Shown here piece after piece: positions 40,938 through 48,852 of a stretch of DNA of 64,000 nt. The DNA is from a bacterium (GTDB taxonomy: Bacteria; Patescibacteriota; Microgenomatia; UBA1406; GWC2-37-13): NCBI GenBank assembly GCA_021833625.1, contig JAKBEU010000003.1, positions 62,001 through 126,000 on the forward strand. The letters run 5' to 3'. Each line of letters starts with the position of its first letter. The first letter of the stretch is position 1. The notes below the pieces were generated by a model, which saw nothing but the letters and a program-made list of their open reading frames with translations, had not been told where the DNA came from and searched no databases. The translations under genes and the position numbers were made by a program.

Positions 40938-41358
40938 TTATTCGCACCACTTTTCCGCCTATCTCCTTCAGTGCAAGATGAGCTTTTAAAAGAAGATATT
41001 TTGCCAATTCCCCCAGCCACCTCTTGGTTGAGGTAGGGGGTTCCTTCAGGTCTTTTATCACTTCCTCGTCACTTATCGGGAGCTTGACGTTTTGATAGGA
41101 AGGAAACTGAGTTTTGTTAATTGTCTCAAGCCCCATTTTTTTTAAGTCGGGAGGGAGTTGAATTGATTCGGGTTTTGGAGTGACAAACGGTTTTACCTCG
41201 GCGTCTTTCGGTTCGTGTTCTACTATTTCTTGCACAGTCGTTTGTTCCGTTTTTTTAAAAAAAGGCTCCGACTCTTTTGTAAAAGAAGAAACGGCATTTT
41301 TGGAGACAGCGTGTTTTTTTACGACATCATCAATAGTGGTAAAGTTGGTGTTGCTCAT
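40927..41358 (-). CDS. 143-aa hypothetical protein
   Basis: The start at 41358 (MSNTNFTTIDD) is chosen because a TATACT box lies 9 nt upstream on the minus strand, as in other leaderless genes. The protein is acidic and low-complexity to about residue 60, then has a basic helical end (WLGELAKYLLLKAHLALKE). No family is recognised. It follows the unknown 417-aa gene on the same strand with a 34-bp gap and could be co-expressed with it. Confidence 0.6.
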   Translation of the reverse strand: MSNTNFTTIDDVVKKHAVSKNAVSSFTKESEPFFKKTEQTTVQEIVEHEPKDAEVKPFVTPKPESIQLPPDLKKMGLETINKTQFPSYQNVKLPISDEEVIKDLKEPPTSTKRWLGELAKYLLLKAHLALKEIGGKVVRIIKY

Positions 41359-41392
41359 TTTTTTACTAGTATATTTGATTATACATATTTTC

Positions 41393-42646
41393 TTAGCACG
41401 CATAGGGAGCGCTTTTACCGCACTCTTTTCTCGGACAGGTGATGGTCCCGTTTGCGATAACTGCCTTCACTTTCTGCTTGCAGTACGGGCACGTACAATC
41501 GAGAGTATCCGCCTTTATTTTCTGTAAAGATTGTTCTGGGGGTGTTCCTTGCGTGAGAGACTGGAGTATTTCGGCGTTTGATATGACCCTGTTCTCAAGA
41601 GGATTGACGCCCGGAATGGTGGGACAGCTTCCTGCCGCGGCTGTTGGAAGGCGCGAAGCGTTGCTTTGAAGAACGGCAACTCTATCGTAAAGTCTTTTTT
41701 GGTCTAGTTGTGTCTGTACTCTAACACCGCTTTCAAATACCGGAGAAGGGTTAGGTTTTTCATCCCTTATTTCTTCGGCGTTTTGATAGATGGTGAGCAA
41801 TATTTTTTTTGCCTCAATAAGTCCTTGTTGATATAAAAACGAGTGGGGATCAAATGCGGCGAGAGAACACATTATTTCGCTATATTTCCGAATCCATATA
41901 CCCAAACGGGCATCGACTGACTGTTCGAACTGGCGCGAGAACTGTATTTTTTCTTCGTCAATCCCGATAAGGCGCATCACTTCTTCAACATTTTCTTTTT
42001 TGTCTACATGTTTTCCGAAAATAGGATGAAGCAAATATTCGTCGGTACTTAAAGGAGAGGAGTCTTGGGCGCTTATATTGGAAAAAAGTCGGGAGCTTTT
42101 TGTAAGTTCGCCCCGCTTTTCCGGATATCGGAGAATATATTCTTTTACGAATCCCTGATTGTCTTTTTCAAGAACGAAAACAAAACCGTAGTCCGCGATT
42201 TTCGGAGGGGATACCCAAAAAGCGGAGGTGTCACCACTGCCTTTTTTAAATTCCTGTTCAATCTGTTCAAATCCGTTTGTTTCCGCTTTTTCCCGTTCTC
42301 CCCCGAGTCGTGCGGCAGTTCTGTAGGAATCCATGACGTGAAGTCCCGCATACGAAAAACCCTCGCCATCTACTTCATAGGGAATGGTCGTGTAGGGGAT
42401 TTTTCCCACAAACTCTCCCAGAAAGCGTTTTACGTTTTCTTCCACATAGTATGTTTTTTTAGAAAGAGAAAGATTCTCCGCTTTCTTAAGAAACGCAACT
42501 TCATTCTCGAGTGAATAATAGTGGAAAATCGAGTCAGACCGTTTTTCGTAATCGCTTAGCCAGTGAGGGCTTTTACTTTCATGAAAATGATGCGGAAAGG
42601 TTTCGGGTAAGGGGTTTCGAGTTCTGACTGCTTCAAGATACGGCAT
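41393..42646 (-). CDS. 417-aa hypothetical protein with C-terminal zinc ribbon, behind a cobalamin riboswitch
   Basis: The protein is soluble, with no signal peptide. The N-terminal half carries His-rich HHFHESKSPHW and mixed strands and helices; the C-terminus has a four-cysteine zinc ribbon (CPYCKQK and CPRKECG). I recognise no family. The start at 42646 is used because AGGG sits 9 nt upstream inside the riboswitch expression region. Riboswitch control suggests a role linked to B12 supply, use or replacement, but nothing in the sequence identifies an enzyme. Confidence 0.65.
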   Translation of the reverse strand: MPYLEAVRTRNPLPETFPHHFHESKSPHWLSDYEKRSDSIFHYYSLENEVAFLKKAENLSLSKKTYYVEENVKRFLGEFVGKIPYTTIPYEVDGEGFSYAGLHVMDSYRTAARLGGEREKAETNGFEQIEQEFKKGSGDTSAFWVSPPKIADYGFVFVLEKDNQGFVKEYILRYPEKRGELTKSSRLFSNISAQDSSPLSTDEYLLHPIFGKHVDKKENVEEVMRLIGIDEEKIQFSRQFEQSVDARLGIWIRKYSEIMCSLAAFDPHSFLYQQGLIEAKKILLTIYQNAEEIRDEKPNPSPVFESGVRVQTQLDQKRLYDRVAVLQSNASRLPTAAAGSCPTIPGVNPLENRVISNAEILQSLTQGTPPEQSLQKIKADTLDCTCPYCKQKVKAVIANGTITCPRKECGKSAPYAC

Positions 42647-42680
42647 ACCATTTTTCCCTGCACGGGGATGCGAACAATTC

Positions 42681-42792
42681 TTGTCTTGATCGGTCTTCGG
42701 ACTTTTTGAAATGAATCAAATTACCGCTGCGGCACAGTCACTGATTTACACAGTGTTCCCAACGCATCTTATGTATGATGCCATCAAGACAA
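42681..42792 (-). promoter_or_regulatory. Cobalamin (B12) riboswitch
   Basis: On the minus strand a 10-bp P1 (TTGTCTTGAT/ATCAAGACAA, forward 42783-42792 and 42681-42690) encloses the known core. GGGAA (forward 42756-42760) is followed by the CACTG/CAGTG hairpin with TGTAAAT loop. Then come ACTGTGCCGCAGCGGTAA (forward 42721-42738), a hairpin, and AGTCCGAAGACC (forward 42692-42703). These match the cobalamin riboswitch consensus (GGGAA...GGTGAAAATCC...CTGTCCCGCAACGGTAA...AGTCCGGAGACC). A downstream CCC/GGG pair near 42656-42666 overlaps the ribosome site of the next gene, so control may be translational. Confidence 0.85.
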
Positions 42793-43332
42793 ATAATAAT
42801 CGGACAATCGACTCACGAATAATACCACTTTTTTCGACAAGAAAAAGAGTAAACGAAACCCAACATAAAAAAGGATATTAAAAAACAGATCGCCCACAAG
42901 TGTATTTCGGAAGAAAGGGAGCCCCATTACATAAGACTCAAGAAGTCCGGATGCATTTTTCGCATACATCGTACCCGTTGCCCAGACACCAAAATTTGTT
43001 ATGAGGAAAAAAAGCACCGATCCTACCAAACTTACACCCCCGACTCTTAAGGGGCTCATTTTTTTGCGGATTAAATATCCCATTCCGACAATAAGAGCAA
43101 AGCTACCGTATACATAGGGGAGTGTCAGGTGAAAGCCAAGGAATGCATCAGAAATGCCCATAGAGACAAAAGGAATAGCAATGGCCCACAAAGATGGCAC
43201 TGTCATCCCCGAAAAGAGGGCAAGGGCCCCGATAGGGGTTATGTTGGGGATATGAGGGATGAGTCGCATGAAAACTGCACAGGCAATGATTGCGACGAAT
43301 GCGATATATGTTTCGAGTTTATTTTTTTTCAT
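42784..43332 (-). CDS. DUF6580 / ECF-type substrate-binding membrane component
   Basis: This 182-aa protein has five to six hydrophobic helices and short loops, the size and shape of an S component of ECF vitamin transporters. It lies at the end of the B12 operon, one base after the DUF4430 gene, so it likely brings cobalamin or a precursor into the cell. The matching EcfA/EcfT energising subunits are not in this window. Its final codons overlap the riboswitch P1 5' strand. Confidence 0.75.
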   Translation of the reverse strand: MKKNKLETYIAFVAIIACAVFMRLIPHIPNITPIGALALFSGMTVPSLWAIAIPFVSMGISDAFLGFHLTLPYVYGSFALIVGMGYLIRKKMSPLRVGGVSLVGSVLFFLITNFGVWATGTMYAKNASGLLESYVMGLPFFRNTLVGDLFFNILFYVGFRLLFFLSKKVVLFVSRLSDYYLS

Positions 43333-43733
43333 TATCTAAATGCTTCAATTTTCCACTCAATTGTATCATTATTCTTGAGGGTATAGCTCCCGGCTCCAAC
43401 CGTTGCTTGTTTTCCGTTTACGTAAAAGCTCCAAAACTCCTTAGTGCTGTCTGCTACTACTCCATCTATTGCCGTTACAAAGGCGTTTTCCTTCTGACCC
43501 TTTGCCGTTACCTTGTGCGTACCGCTCAGCAGTTGCAGTGCTGTTTCTCCGTTTTTAAAAGCAAGGGAAGTCGTGTCTTTCCTGTCTTTTACTATCACAG
43601 TCTGTGTAACGTGAAGGGCAGCAACTATTGCCGTCTTTGTTTGGGTTGAGGGGACGGGATTTTTTCCCCATAAAAAAAGGGCCACGAAAAAAACGACGAA
43701 AATTCCTGCCAATAAAATTAATTTTTTATTCAT
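43332..43733 (-). CDS. DUF4430 transcobalamin-like exported protein
   Basis: This 133-aa protein has an N-terminal membrane anchor (MNKKLILLAGIFVVFFVALF) and the DUF4430 fold with LQLLSGTHK, then SFYVNGKQATVGAGSY and KNNDTIEWKIE, similar to the C-terminal domain of transcobalamin and intrinsic factor. It probably binds cobalamin at the cell surface. It overlaps both neighbours (4 bp with the adenosyltransferase, 1 bp with the S component), which firmly places it in the operon. Confidence 0.85.
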   Translation of the reverse strand: MNKKLILLAGIFVVFFVALFLWGKNPVPSTQTKTAIVAALHVTQTVIVKDRKDTTSLAFKNGETALQLLSGTHKVTAKGQKENAFVTAIDGVVADSTKEFWSFYVNGKQATVGAGSYTLKNNDTIEWKIEAFR

Positions 43734-44263
43734 TTTTTTATGGTAACTTCTTTTGCTTTATTGAAAGCGCGTGCATAGGTAAAAAGCAAATCAGACAATC
43801 TATTCATATAAACAACAACAGTGCCGGTATTTTTTTTGTCTTCTTTGTCCCTCTGTTTAAGGGAAAGAACTATAGCCCGTTCCGACCTTCTACAAACGGT
43901 TCTTGCAATGTGGGACCAACAGGATGCTATGGATCCATTGGGAAGGATAAATGTTTTTAATGGATCAAGTGTTTTTGAAAGTGTATCAATCTTTTTTTCA
44001 AACAGTGCAATCTTTTTTTCCTGTTGTGACAAATCGCTTGGGGCATGTGCCAAAAACCCCATAATGGTATACAAATCGCGCTGGATATCTTCAATAAATG
44101 CTTTTTCCTGTCCGTCCTCGATGTAAAACATGAGGGCTCCCAAAACACTCGTCAGTTCATCGACCGATCCGTACGCTTCAATATGCGGGTCCGCCTTTGA
44201 GAGTCTTTTTCCTCCATACAGGGCGGTTGTGCCATCATCACCGGTTCGCGTGTAAATAGCCAT
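43730..44263 (-). CDS. pduO: Cob(I)alamin adenosyltransferase (PduO type)
   Basis: This 177-aa enzyme attaches adenosyl to cob(I)alamin, forming adenosylcobalamin, the cofactor of the next-door ribonucleotide reductase. Features are MAIYTRTGDDGTTALYGGKR at the N-terminus, YGSVDELTS, and the basic catalytic patch TVCRRSERAIV around residue 120. It starts 3 bp after nrdJ ends. This gene order lets the cell charge cofactor where it is used. Confidence 0.93.
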   Translation of the reverse strand: MAIYTRTGDDGTTALYGGKRLSKADPHIEAYGSVDELTSVLGALMFYIEDGQEKAFIEDIQRDLYTIMGFLAHAPSDLSQQEKKIALFEKKIDTLSKTLDPLKTFILPNGSIASCWSHIARTVCRRSERAIVLSLKQRDKEDKKNTGTVVVYMNRLSDLLFTYARAFNKAKEVTIKK

Positions 44264-44266
44264 ACG

Positions 44267-46624
44267 TCACGAGCATTCGGAATATCCACATGAATAACAC
44301 TTTTTACATCCTTCTTCGTGCGCTAAGGACGCCTCGCCACAAGAGGGACAAATATCAAAAAATCCTTTTGGCTGCGGAGGAGGGATAAGGGATGCTTGCG
44401 TTGTTTCCGTCACCAAGCGTGGACTGTCCTTCTTTTCTTCAGGAGTACTGCCGACGTTGTAGTGCATTTTAAGTACTTTGGCTACTGCATCGGGAAGACT
44501 CTTAATTCTGTCTTTCCCAAATCCCATTGTGCGCGCTCCGCCAATTCCTTCCAATTGATTGATGATTTCCTGAACACGCTGCATTGCCGGCATACCGGAT
44601 GCAAAGCGAAGGGCGAGGGAAATAGTGCGGGCAAGTCCTTCAGCCATGGCGGAAATATCACTTCCCGGTTTGCTAATACTGATAAATACTTCCAACGGTT
44701 CCGGAGGCGTTCCTCCGTTTGTGTTGATCGTGATGAACGCGGTTCCAACAGGCGTGTTCATGCGGTATGTCGAACCATGTACGACCATCGGACGCGGTTT
44801 TACCTGTGGCTGTGGCACTACTACGGCTTCTTTCTTCTCTTCTTTTTTATCCGTTCTTTCAAGTACCCCTGCACGTGATCCTTCTCTCATGTAGGCAATT
44901 CCTTTAAGGCCTTTTTTGTACGCCATCATGTAGAGATTTTTTACGTCCTCAATCGTATGGGACTGCGGAGCGTTGACCGTTTTTGAAATGGAGGCATCCA
45001 CATATTTTTGAATAACTGCCTGAACGTCGATATGTTCTTCCGGGGTTAATTCCTGAGCGGACACAAACCATGCCGGCCGTTTCAGCTTTCCTTCCTTCAC
45101 TTCTTTCTCATGTTTCTTCACCCATTTTTCGTACAGATGATGACGCATGAAATGTTCGCCCAATCGGTCGCGTCTTATGAATTCAAATTCAAACACCGGT
45201 TCGATTCCGGACGTGGTATCAACCATGAGTGATGTTGATCCTGTTGGCGCCTGCATGAGGAGAAGGGAGTTGCGGATTCCTTTATCCGCGATTTCTTTTT
45301 GGACTTCTTTCGGAAGTTGCTGGATAAATTTTCCTTTCAGATACAACTCCTTGTCAAACTTCATGAACGACCCTTTTTCTTTTGCAAATTCGGCGGAGGC
45401 CTTATATGCTTCGTCTCTGATTATCTTATATACCTTATCGATAAAGACGAGGGATTCTTTTGAACCGTATTTTAAATGCAGTCTGATAAGTGTATCACCA
45501 AGCCCCATGGTACCAAGTCCTATGCGGCGCTCTCCCTCAAGTTGTGTTTTTCTTATGCCTTCAAAAAAATACTGATCCATGTCGATGACATTATCCTGGA
45601 ATCTGACTCCTGCACGGACTATTTTTTTAAGTTCTCCAAAGTCAAATGTCGCCTTTTTGTCGATGTCGCTTCCTTTTACAAGAGCGGAGAGGTTAATAGA
45701 TCCCAAATTACAAACGCCCCAAGGAGGAAGTCCTTCTTCTCCACAAGGATTGACGCAGTTAATGCGGTTCCAATACCAGTTGTTGTGCCACTTATTATAC
45801 CGTTCCATGAATACGAGACCCGGCTCAGCAGAGCGCCAAGCGGCTTCTGCAATAAGTCCCCATAATTTTCGTGCTTTAAGGGTCTTGCGGACGACAACAG
45901 CTTTTCCGAGAGCCTTCCAGGCAAATATATCGCCGTTCCATTTTTCGTCATATTCGGGGTCGGTCGTGTCGGGGAAGACAAGATCCCAGTCAGCATCCTT
46001 ATCAACCGCTTCCATGAAGCTGTCCGAAACGCAGACTGACAGGTTCGCTCCATTTATACGTTTCAGATCCTGTTTTACCGTGATGAATTCCTCAATATCT
46101 GGATGCCAGTCCCACAGCATAAGCATGAGGGCGCCGCGTCTTGTTCCTCCCTGTTGAATAATATCCTTTGTTGCAACGGAGAACAATTCTGCCCAGTTAA
46201 TGGGGCCTGAAGAAAATCCATTCACTTTTTTTACCCGTGACCCGCGGGGACGAAGGGAGGAGAGATTTATTCCAACGCCGCCTCCCCGAGCCATAATCTC
46301 CACCATCTGTTTTAATGTTTCAATGATGCCGTCGCGTGCATCTTTGGGGCTTGGGATAACAAAACAGTTATAGAATGTGACGTCAAATCCTGTTCCGGCA
46401 CCTGCCAAAATACGACCCCCCGGCACGTATTTAAAATCTTTCATCGCACTGTTAAACTCTTTTGCCCATTTTTTCTTATCCTCCGGAGTTTTCTCATTGT
46501 CCGCAACCGCTTTTGAAATCCGTTTCCACATTTCTTCTGGTTTCTTTTCGATAGGCTTGCCCAGCTTGTCTTTTAGGGCATAACGATCTGAAAATACCTT
46601 TTCCGCGACACCAGTGAGTTTCAT
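44267..46624 (-). CDS. nrdJ: Adenosylcobalamin-dependent ribonucleotide reductase (class II)
   Basis: This 785-aa enzyme reduces ribonucleotides to deoxyribonucleotides using adenosylcobalamin to start radical chemistry. Motifs are FYNCFVIP and the NPCGEE catalytic cysteine loop (near residue 300), GGGVGINLSSLRPRG, and QAPTGSTSLM. The C-terminus has four cysteines in CPSCGEAS and CYSCGYS, a zinc ribbon that probably shuttles reducing power. It stands 27 bp downstream of nrdR, its likely repressor. Confidence 0.96.
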   Translation of the reverse strand: MKLTGVAEKVFSDRYALKDKLGKPIEKKPEEMWKRISKAVADNEKTPEDKKKWAKEFNSAMKDFKYVPGGRILAGAGTGFDVTFYNCFVIPSPKDARDGIIETLKQMVEIMARGGGVGINLSSLRPRGSRVKKVNGFSSGPINWAELFSVATKDIIQQGGTRRGALMLMLWDWHPDIEEFITVKQDLKRINGANLSVCVSDSFMEAVDKDADWDLVFPDTTDPEYDEKWNGDIFAWKALGKAVVVRKTLKARKLWGLIAEAAWRSAEPGLVFMERYNKWHNNWYWNRINCVNPCGEEGLPPWGVCNLGSINLSALVKGSDIDKKATFDFGELKKIVRAGVRFQDNVIDMDQYFFEGIRKTQLEGERRIGLGTMGLGDTLIRLHLKYGSKESLVFIDKVYKIIRDEAYKASAEFAKEKGSFMKFDKELYLKGKFIQQLPKEVQKEIADKGIRNSLLLMQAPTGSTSLMVDTTSGIEPVFEFEFIRRDRLGEHFMRHHLYEKWVKKHEKEVKEGKLKRPAWFVSAQELTPEEHIDVQAVIQKYVDASISKTVNAPQSHTIEDVKNLYMMAYKKGLKGIAYMREGSRAGVLERTDKKEEKKEAVVVPQPQVKPRPMVVHGSTYRMNTPVGTAFITINTNGGTPPEPLEVFISISKPGSDISAMAEGLARTISLALRFASGMPAMQRVQEIINQLEGIGGARTMGFGKDRIKSLPDAVAKVLKMHYNVGSTPEEKKDSPRLVTETTQASLIPPPQPKGFFDICPSCGEASLAHEEGCKKCYSCGYSECS

Positions 46625-46651
46625 AGTGGATTAATTAATTGGATAAATAAT

Positions 46652-47098
46652 TCATAATATTTTTTTAATTTCTTTCTGGAAATCATCAAGCTCTACGAAC
46701 CGTTTGAACACTGACGAAAATCGAATGTATGCTATTTTATCAAGTCGTTTCAGTTGTTTGGCAACAAGCGCGCCTATTGCGCTACTTTCCGCCTCTGCCG
46801 CATCGTTTTGCTTTAATTCTTGTTCAATGGATGAGATTATCTGCTCTATCTGATCTGCGCTTATGACCGTCTTTTCACATGCCTTCTGCAATCCTACCCG
46901 CAGCTTTCCTCTGTTGAACCGCTCCCTCTTGCCGTCCCGCTTTATGACGAGAATAGGGAACTCCTCGATTCTCTCGTACGTGGTAAACCGTTTCTGGCAC
47001 TTCGGACAGGACCTGCGTCTTCGAATTGCCTCCCCCGTATCGACGAGTCTCGTTTCGATAACTTCGGTATCGGGATTCTTGCAAAATAAACAATTCAT
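46652..47098 (-). CDS. nrdR: NrdR transcriptional repressor
   Basis: This 148-aa regulator represses ribonucleotide reductase genes when dATP is high. The N-terminal zinc ribbon is MNCLFCKNPDTEV...SCPKCQKRF and an ATP-cone follows (VIKRDGKRERFNRGKLRVGLQ). It is the first gene of the operon and presumably regulates its own unit. I see no convincing double NrdR box upstream. Confidence 0.96.
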   Translation of the reverse strand: MNCLFCKNPDTEVIETRLVDTGEAIRRRRSCPKCQKRFTTYERIEEFPILVIKRDGKRERFNRGKLRVGLQKACEKTVISADQIEQIISSIEQELKQNDAAEAESSAIGALVAKQLKRLDKIAYIRFSSVFKRFVELDDFQKEIKKIL

Positions 47099-47261
47099 AG
47101 TGTCAGAAAAAAATGTAGAACACTAGCAGTAGAAATGCAATGGCACAATATGCTACAAAATACATCAAATGTTTTTGTTAGCCATGATTGGCAAAAGGCG
47201 CGTTTATATGCCATATTATTTGTGAACAAAACCATCGATTTGGGTGATATGATATATCTAT

Positions 47262-47903
47262 ATGGATCGTTACATTCTCGATACAAACCTCTTTTTTAAC
47301 ATGCAGGCGGGTCTTAATATGGGCCAAACGACGGAAGAGGTTGTCAAATATGTTACAGAGGTTGCGCGGGAGGGTAAAAAAACGGGATCCGTTCAACTCT
47401 ATATGCCTCCCCGAATAGTGGAAGAGTTGTTGAGTTTTTTTGAAAACAAGGAGCAGTTGTTTCTAAAAGAATTTTTGGCGGAGGTTTTGGTGAAGTCTCC
47501 AACTGTTGATTCGTTGCAATTTCCGGCATCTGCGTTTTATGCTCTTGTTGATGATATCAGACAAAGAAGTTATCGCGGACTGCGGGTCGGGGAAGAAGAA
47601 ATAGAGCAGGCGGCACATTCTCTTCAAAATACGGCCGGGCTGTCAAAAATGGAGTTTCAAAAAAAAGTGGGCGTACAGATAAAAGGATTCCGTGACCGTT
47701 ATCGCCAGGCAACAAGAGTCGGCTTTTTGGACAGCGTTGCGGACCTGGATATCATCGTACTCGCAAAAGAACTGGAGGGAACAGTTGTTTCAACGGATGA
47801 AGGACTTCTTAAATGGTCGCGGCTTTTTGGGGTACGAGAGATGGCCCCGAATGTTTTTGGTCAGAAGATGAAACTTCTTCATCATCATCAGGAACAAGGT
47901 TAG
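47262..47903 (+). CDS. HARP-type protein-only RNase P (RNA ligase partner family PIN)
   Basis: This 213-aa PIN-domain protein resembles Aquifex Aq_880: LDTNLFF at the N-terminus with the first active Asp, YRGLRVGEEEIEQA in the helical insert, RDRYRQATRVGFLDS, and VADLDIIVLAKELEGTVVSTDEGL with the further acidic residues. HARP proteins cut tRNA 5' leaders without RNA. It overlaps the converging membrane gene by 95 bp at its 3' end. TATGAT at 47248-47253 sits 8 nt before the ATG. Confidence 0.85.
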   Translation: MDRYILDTNLFFNMQAGLNMGQTTEEVVKYVTEVAREGKKTGSVQLYMPPRIVEELLSFFENKEQLFLKEFLAEVLVKSPTVDSLQFPASAFYALVDDIRQRSYRGLRVGEEEIEQAAHSLQNTAGLSKMEFQKKVGVQIKGFRDRYRQATRVGFLDSVADLDIIVLAKELEGTVVSTDEGLLKWSRLFGVREMAPNVFGQKMKLLHHHQEQG

Positions 47904-48387
47904 AAAGCCAGTTAATAGCCTTGTCTGTGAAATTTCTTTGCGGTTTTTCTACATACATGAGGTGGTGTGAAAGAATCTCGGTAACTCTTTGCTTGGTTTC
48001 TTCATCGGGGACAACAAGGTAGACGTGATAATAATAAGGAGCATGGCTGACGAGGGTAAGGACGGAAAAGTTGAATTTTTTCACATAGAAGAAATGGGAG
48101 AGGAATTCCCAGCGGAGTGAAATTCCGGCAGTCTCGATACCGAAGGTGGTCACGATATTTTCGACTTCCGGAGGAGGAGTTATCGTCAGGACGTAAAACA
48201 GGAAAAGAAGGGTCAAAATGGGGATAAGGAGTACTTTGTCACCGAAAAAGAAGACAATAAGGGATAAAAGGAGGGACAGCGCCAAATAAAACCTCAACAC
48301 GCCCCCGCTTCGTCTTTTATAGGCACGAAGAGGCGCCTTCCACGAATAAATGAGCTGCGGATTGGCAGCCTTGTCTTCTCCTTGCAT
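47809..48387 (-). CDS. 192-aa membrane protein, convergent overlap with HARP gene
   Basis: Two or three hydrophobic helices lie around residues 35-70, then a soluble beta-rich part with LTLVSHAPYYYHVYLVV and an acidic Ser-rich tail. It has no known family. Its last 31 codons are antisense to the HARP C-terminus; both ends read as plausible protein, so the overlap seems genuine. Confidence 0.65.
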   Translation of the reverse strand: MQGEDKAANPQLIYSWKAPLRAYKRRSGGVLRFYLALSLLLSLIVFFFGDKVLLIPILTLLFLFYVLTITPPPEVENIVTTFGIETAGISLRWEFLSHFFYVKKFNFSVLTLVSHAPYYYHVYLVVPDEETKQRVTEILSHHLMYVEKPQRNFTDKAINWLSNLVPDDDEEVSSSDQKHSGPSLVPQKAATI

Positions 48388-48430
48388 ATTTATTCATTGT
48401 TCCTCATTTTTGCGCAAAAGTCAAATTGAG

Positions 48431-48459
48431 TTGATATTTATATCCTATAATGATATAAT
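48431..48459 (+). promoter_or_regulatory. Promoter, leaderless
   Basis: TTGATA (48431-48436), a 17-bp spacer and TATAAT (48454-48459) stand 9 nt before the ATG at 48469. Confidence 0.6.
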
Positions 48460-48468
48460 AAGCGCACT

Positions 48469-48852
48469 ATGGAACAATTTAATAAAGCCCTATCTTTTAT
48501 CCTAGGTTTAATTGTCGTTGCAGTATTCATTGTCGTTGCAAGCGGCAAAATTAATCTTAAAAATATCGGATTTCCAAAGGCAAAAACGACCACGAAAACG
48601 GTCGCAAGCCCTACGCCGACACCTAAAAAGACCCCAACAACTGCCGGAACAACTTCAAACTCCCAGACGGGAACAAGCACGCAGCAAAACGCAAATTATC
48701 ACTCGTATGCCTCAAACGGGACGACAAAAGGCGGAGCACCTGTTCCGTCCTCAATCCCGAACACTGGGGTGCCTATAGTATTGTTTCCTGCTTTACTATC
48801 TTCGCTTTCAGCGGGGATATTCCTCCGTTCCTCAGGAAAGAAACAGTCTTAA
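48469..48852 (+). CDS. Surface protein with IPNTG motif and C-terminal helix
   Basis: This 127-aa protein begins with an N-terminal helix (LIVVAVFIVVAS), then a Thr/Pro/Ser-rich linker, and ends PSSIPNTGVP, hydrophobic stretch, SGKKQS. That resembles a sortase LPxTG signal with an I in place of L, although no sortase is in this window. It may be attached to or span the envelope. Confidence 0.6.
   Translation: MEQFNKALSFILGLIVVAVFIVVASGKINLKNIGFPKAKTTTKTVASPTPTPKKTPTTAGTTSNSQTGTSTQQNANYHSYASNGTTKGGAPVPSSIPNTGVPIVLFPALLSSLSAGIFLRSSGKKQS

Noticed and set aside
42655-42720. Degenerate tRNA on the minus strand
   Set aside because: The T arm does not pair; the sequence is explained by the cobalamin riboswitch and its expression region.
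47099-47180. NrdR box upstream of nrdR (CACAATATGC region)
   Set aside because: Only one half-site-like match is seen and the second box at proper spacing is absent.
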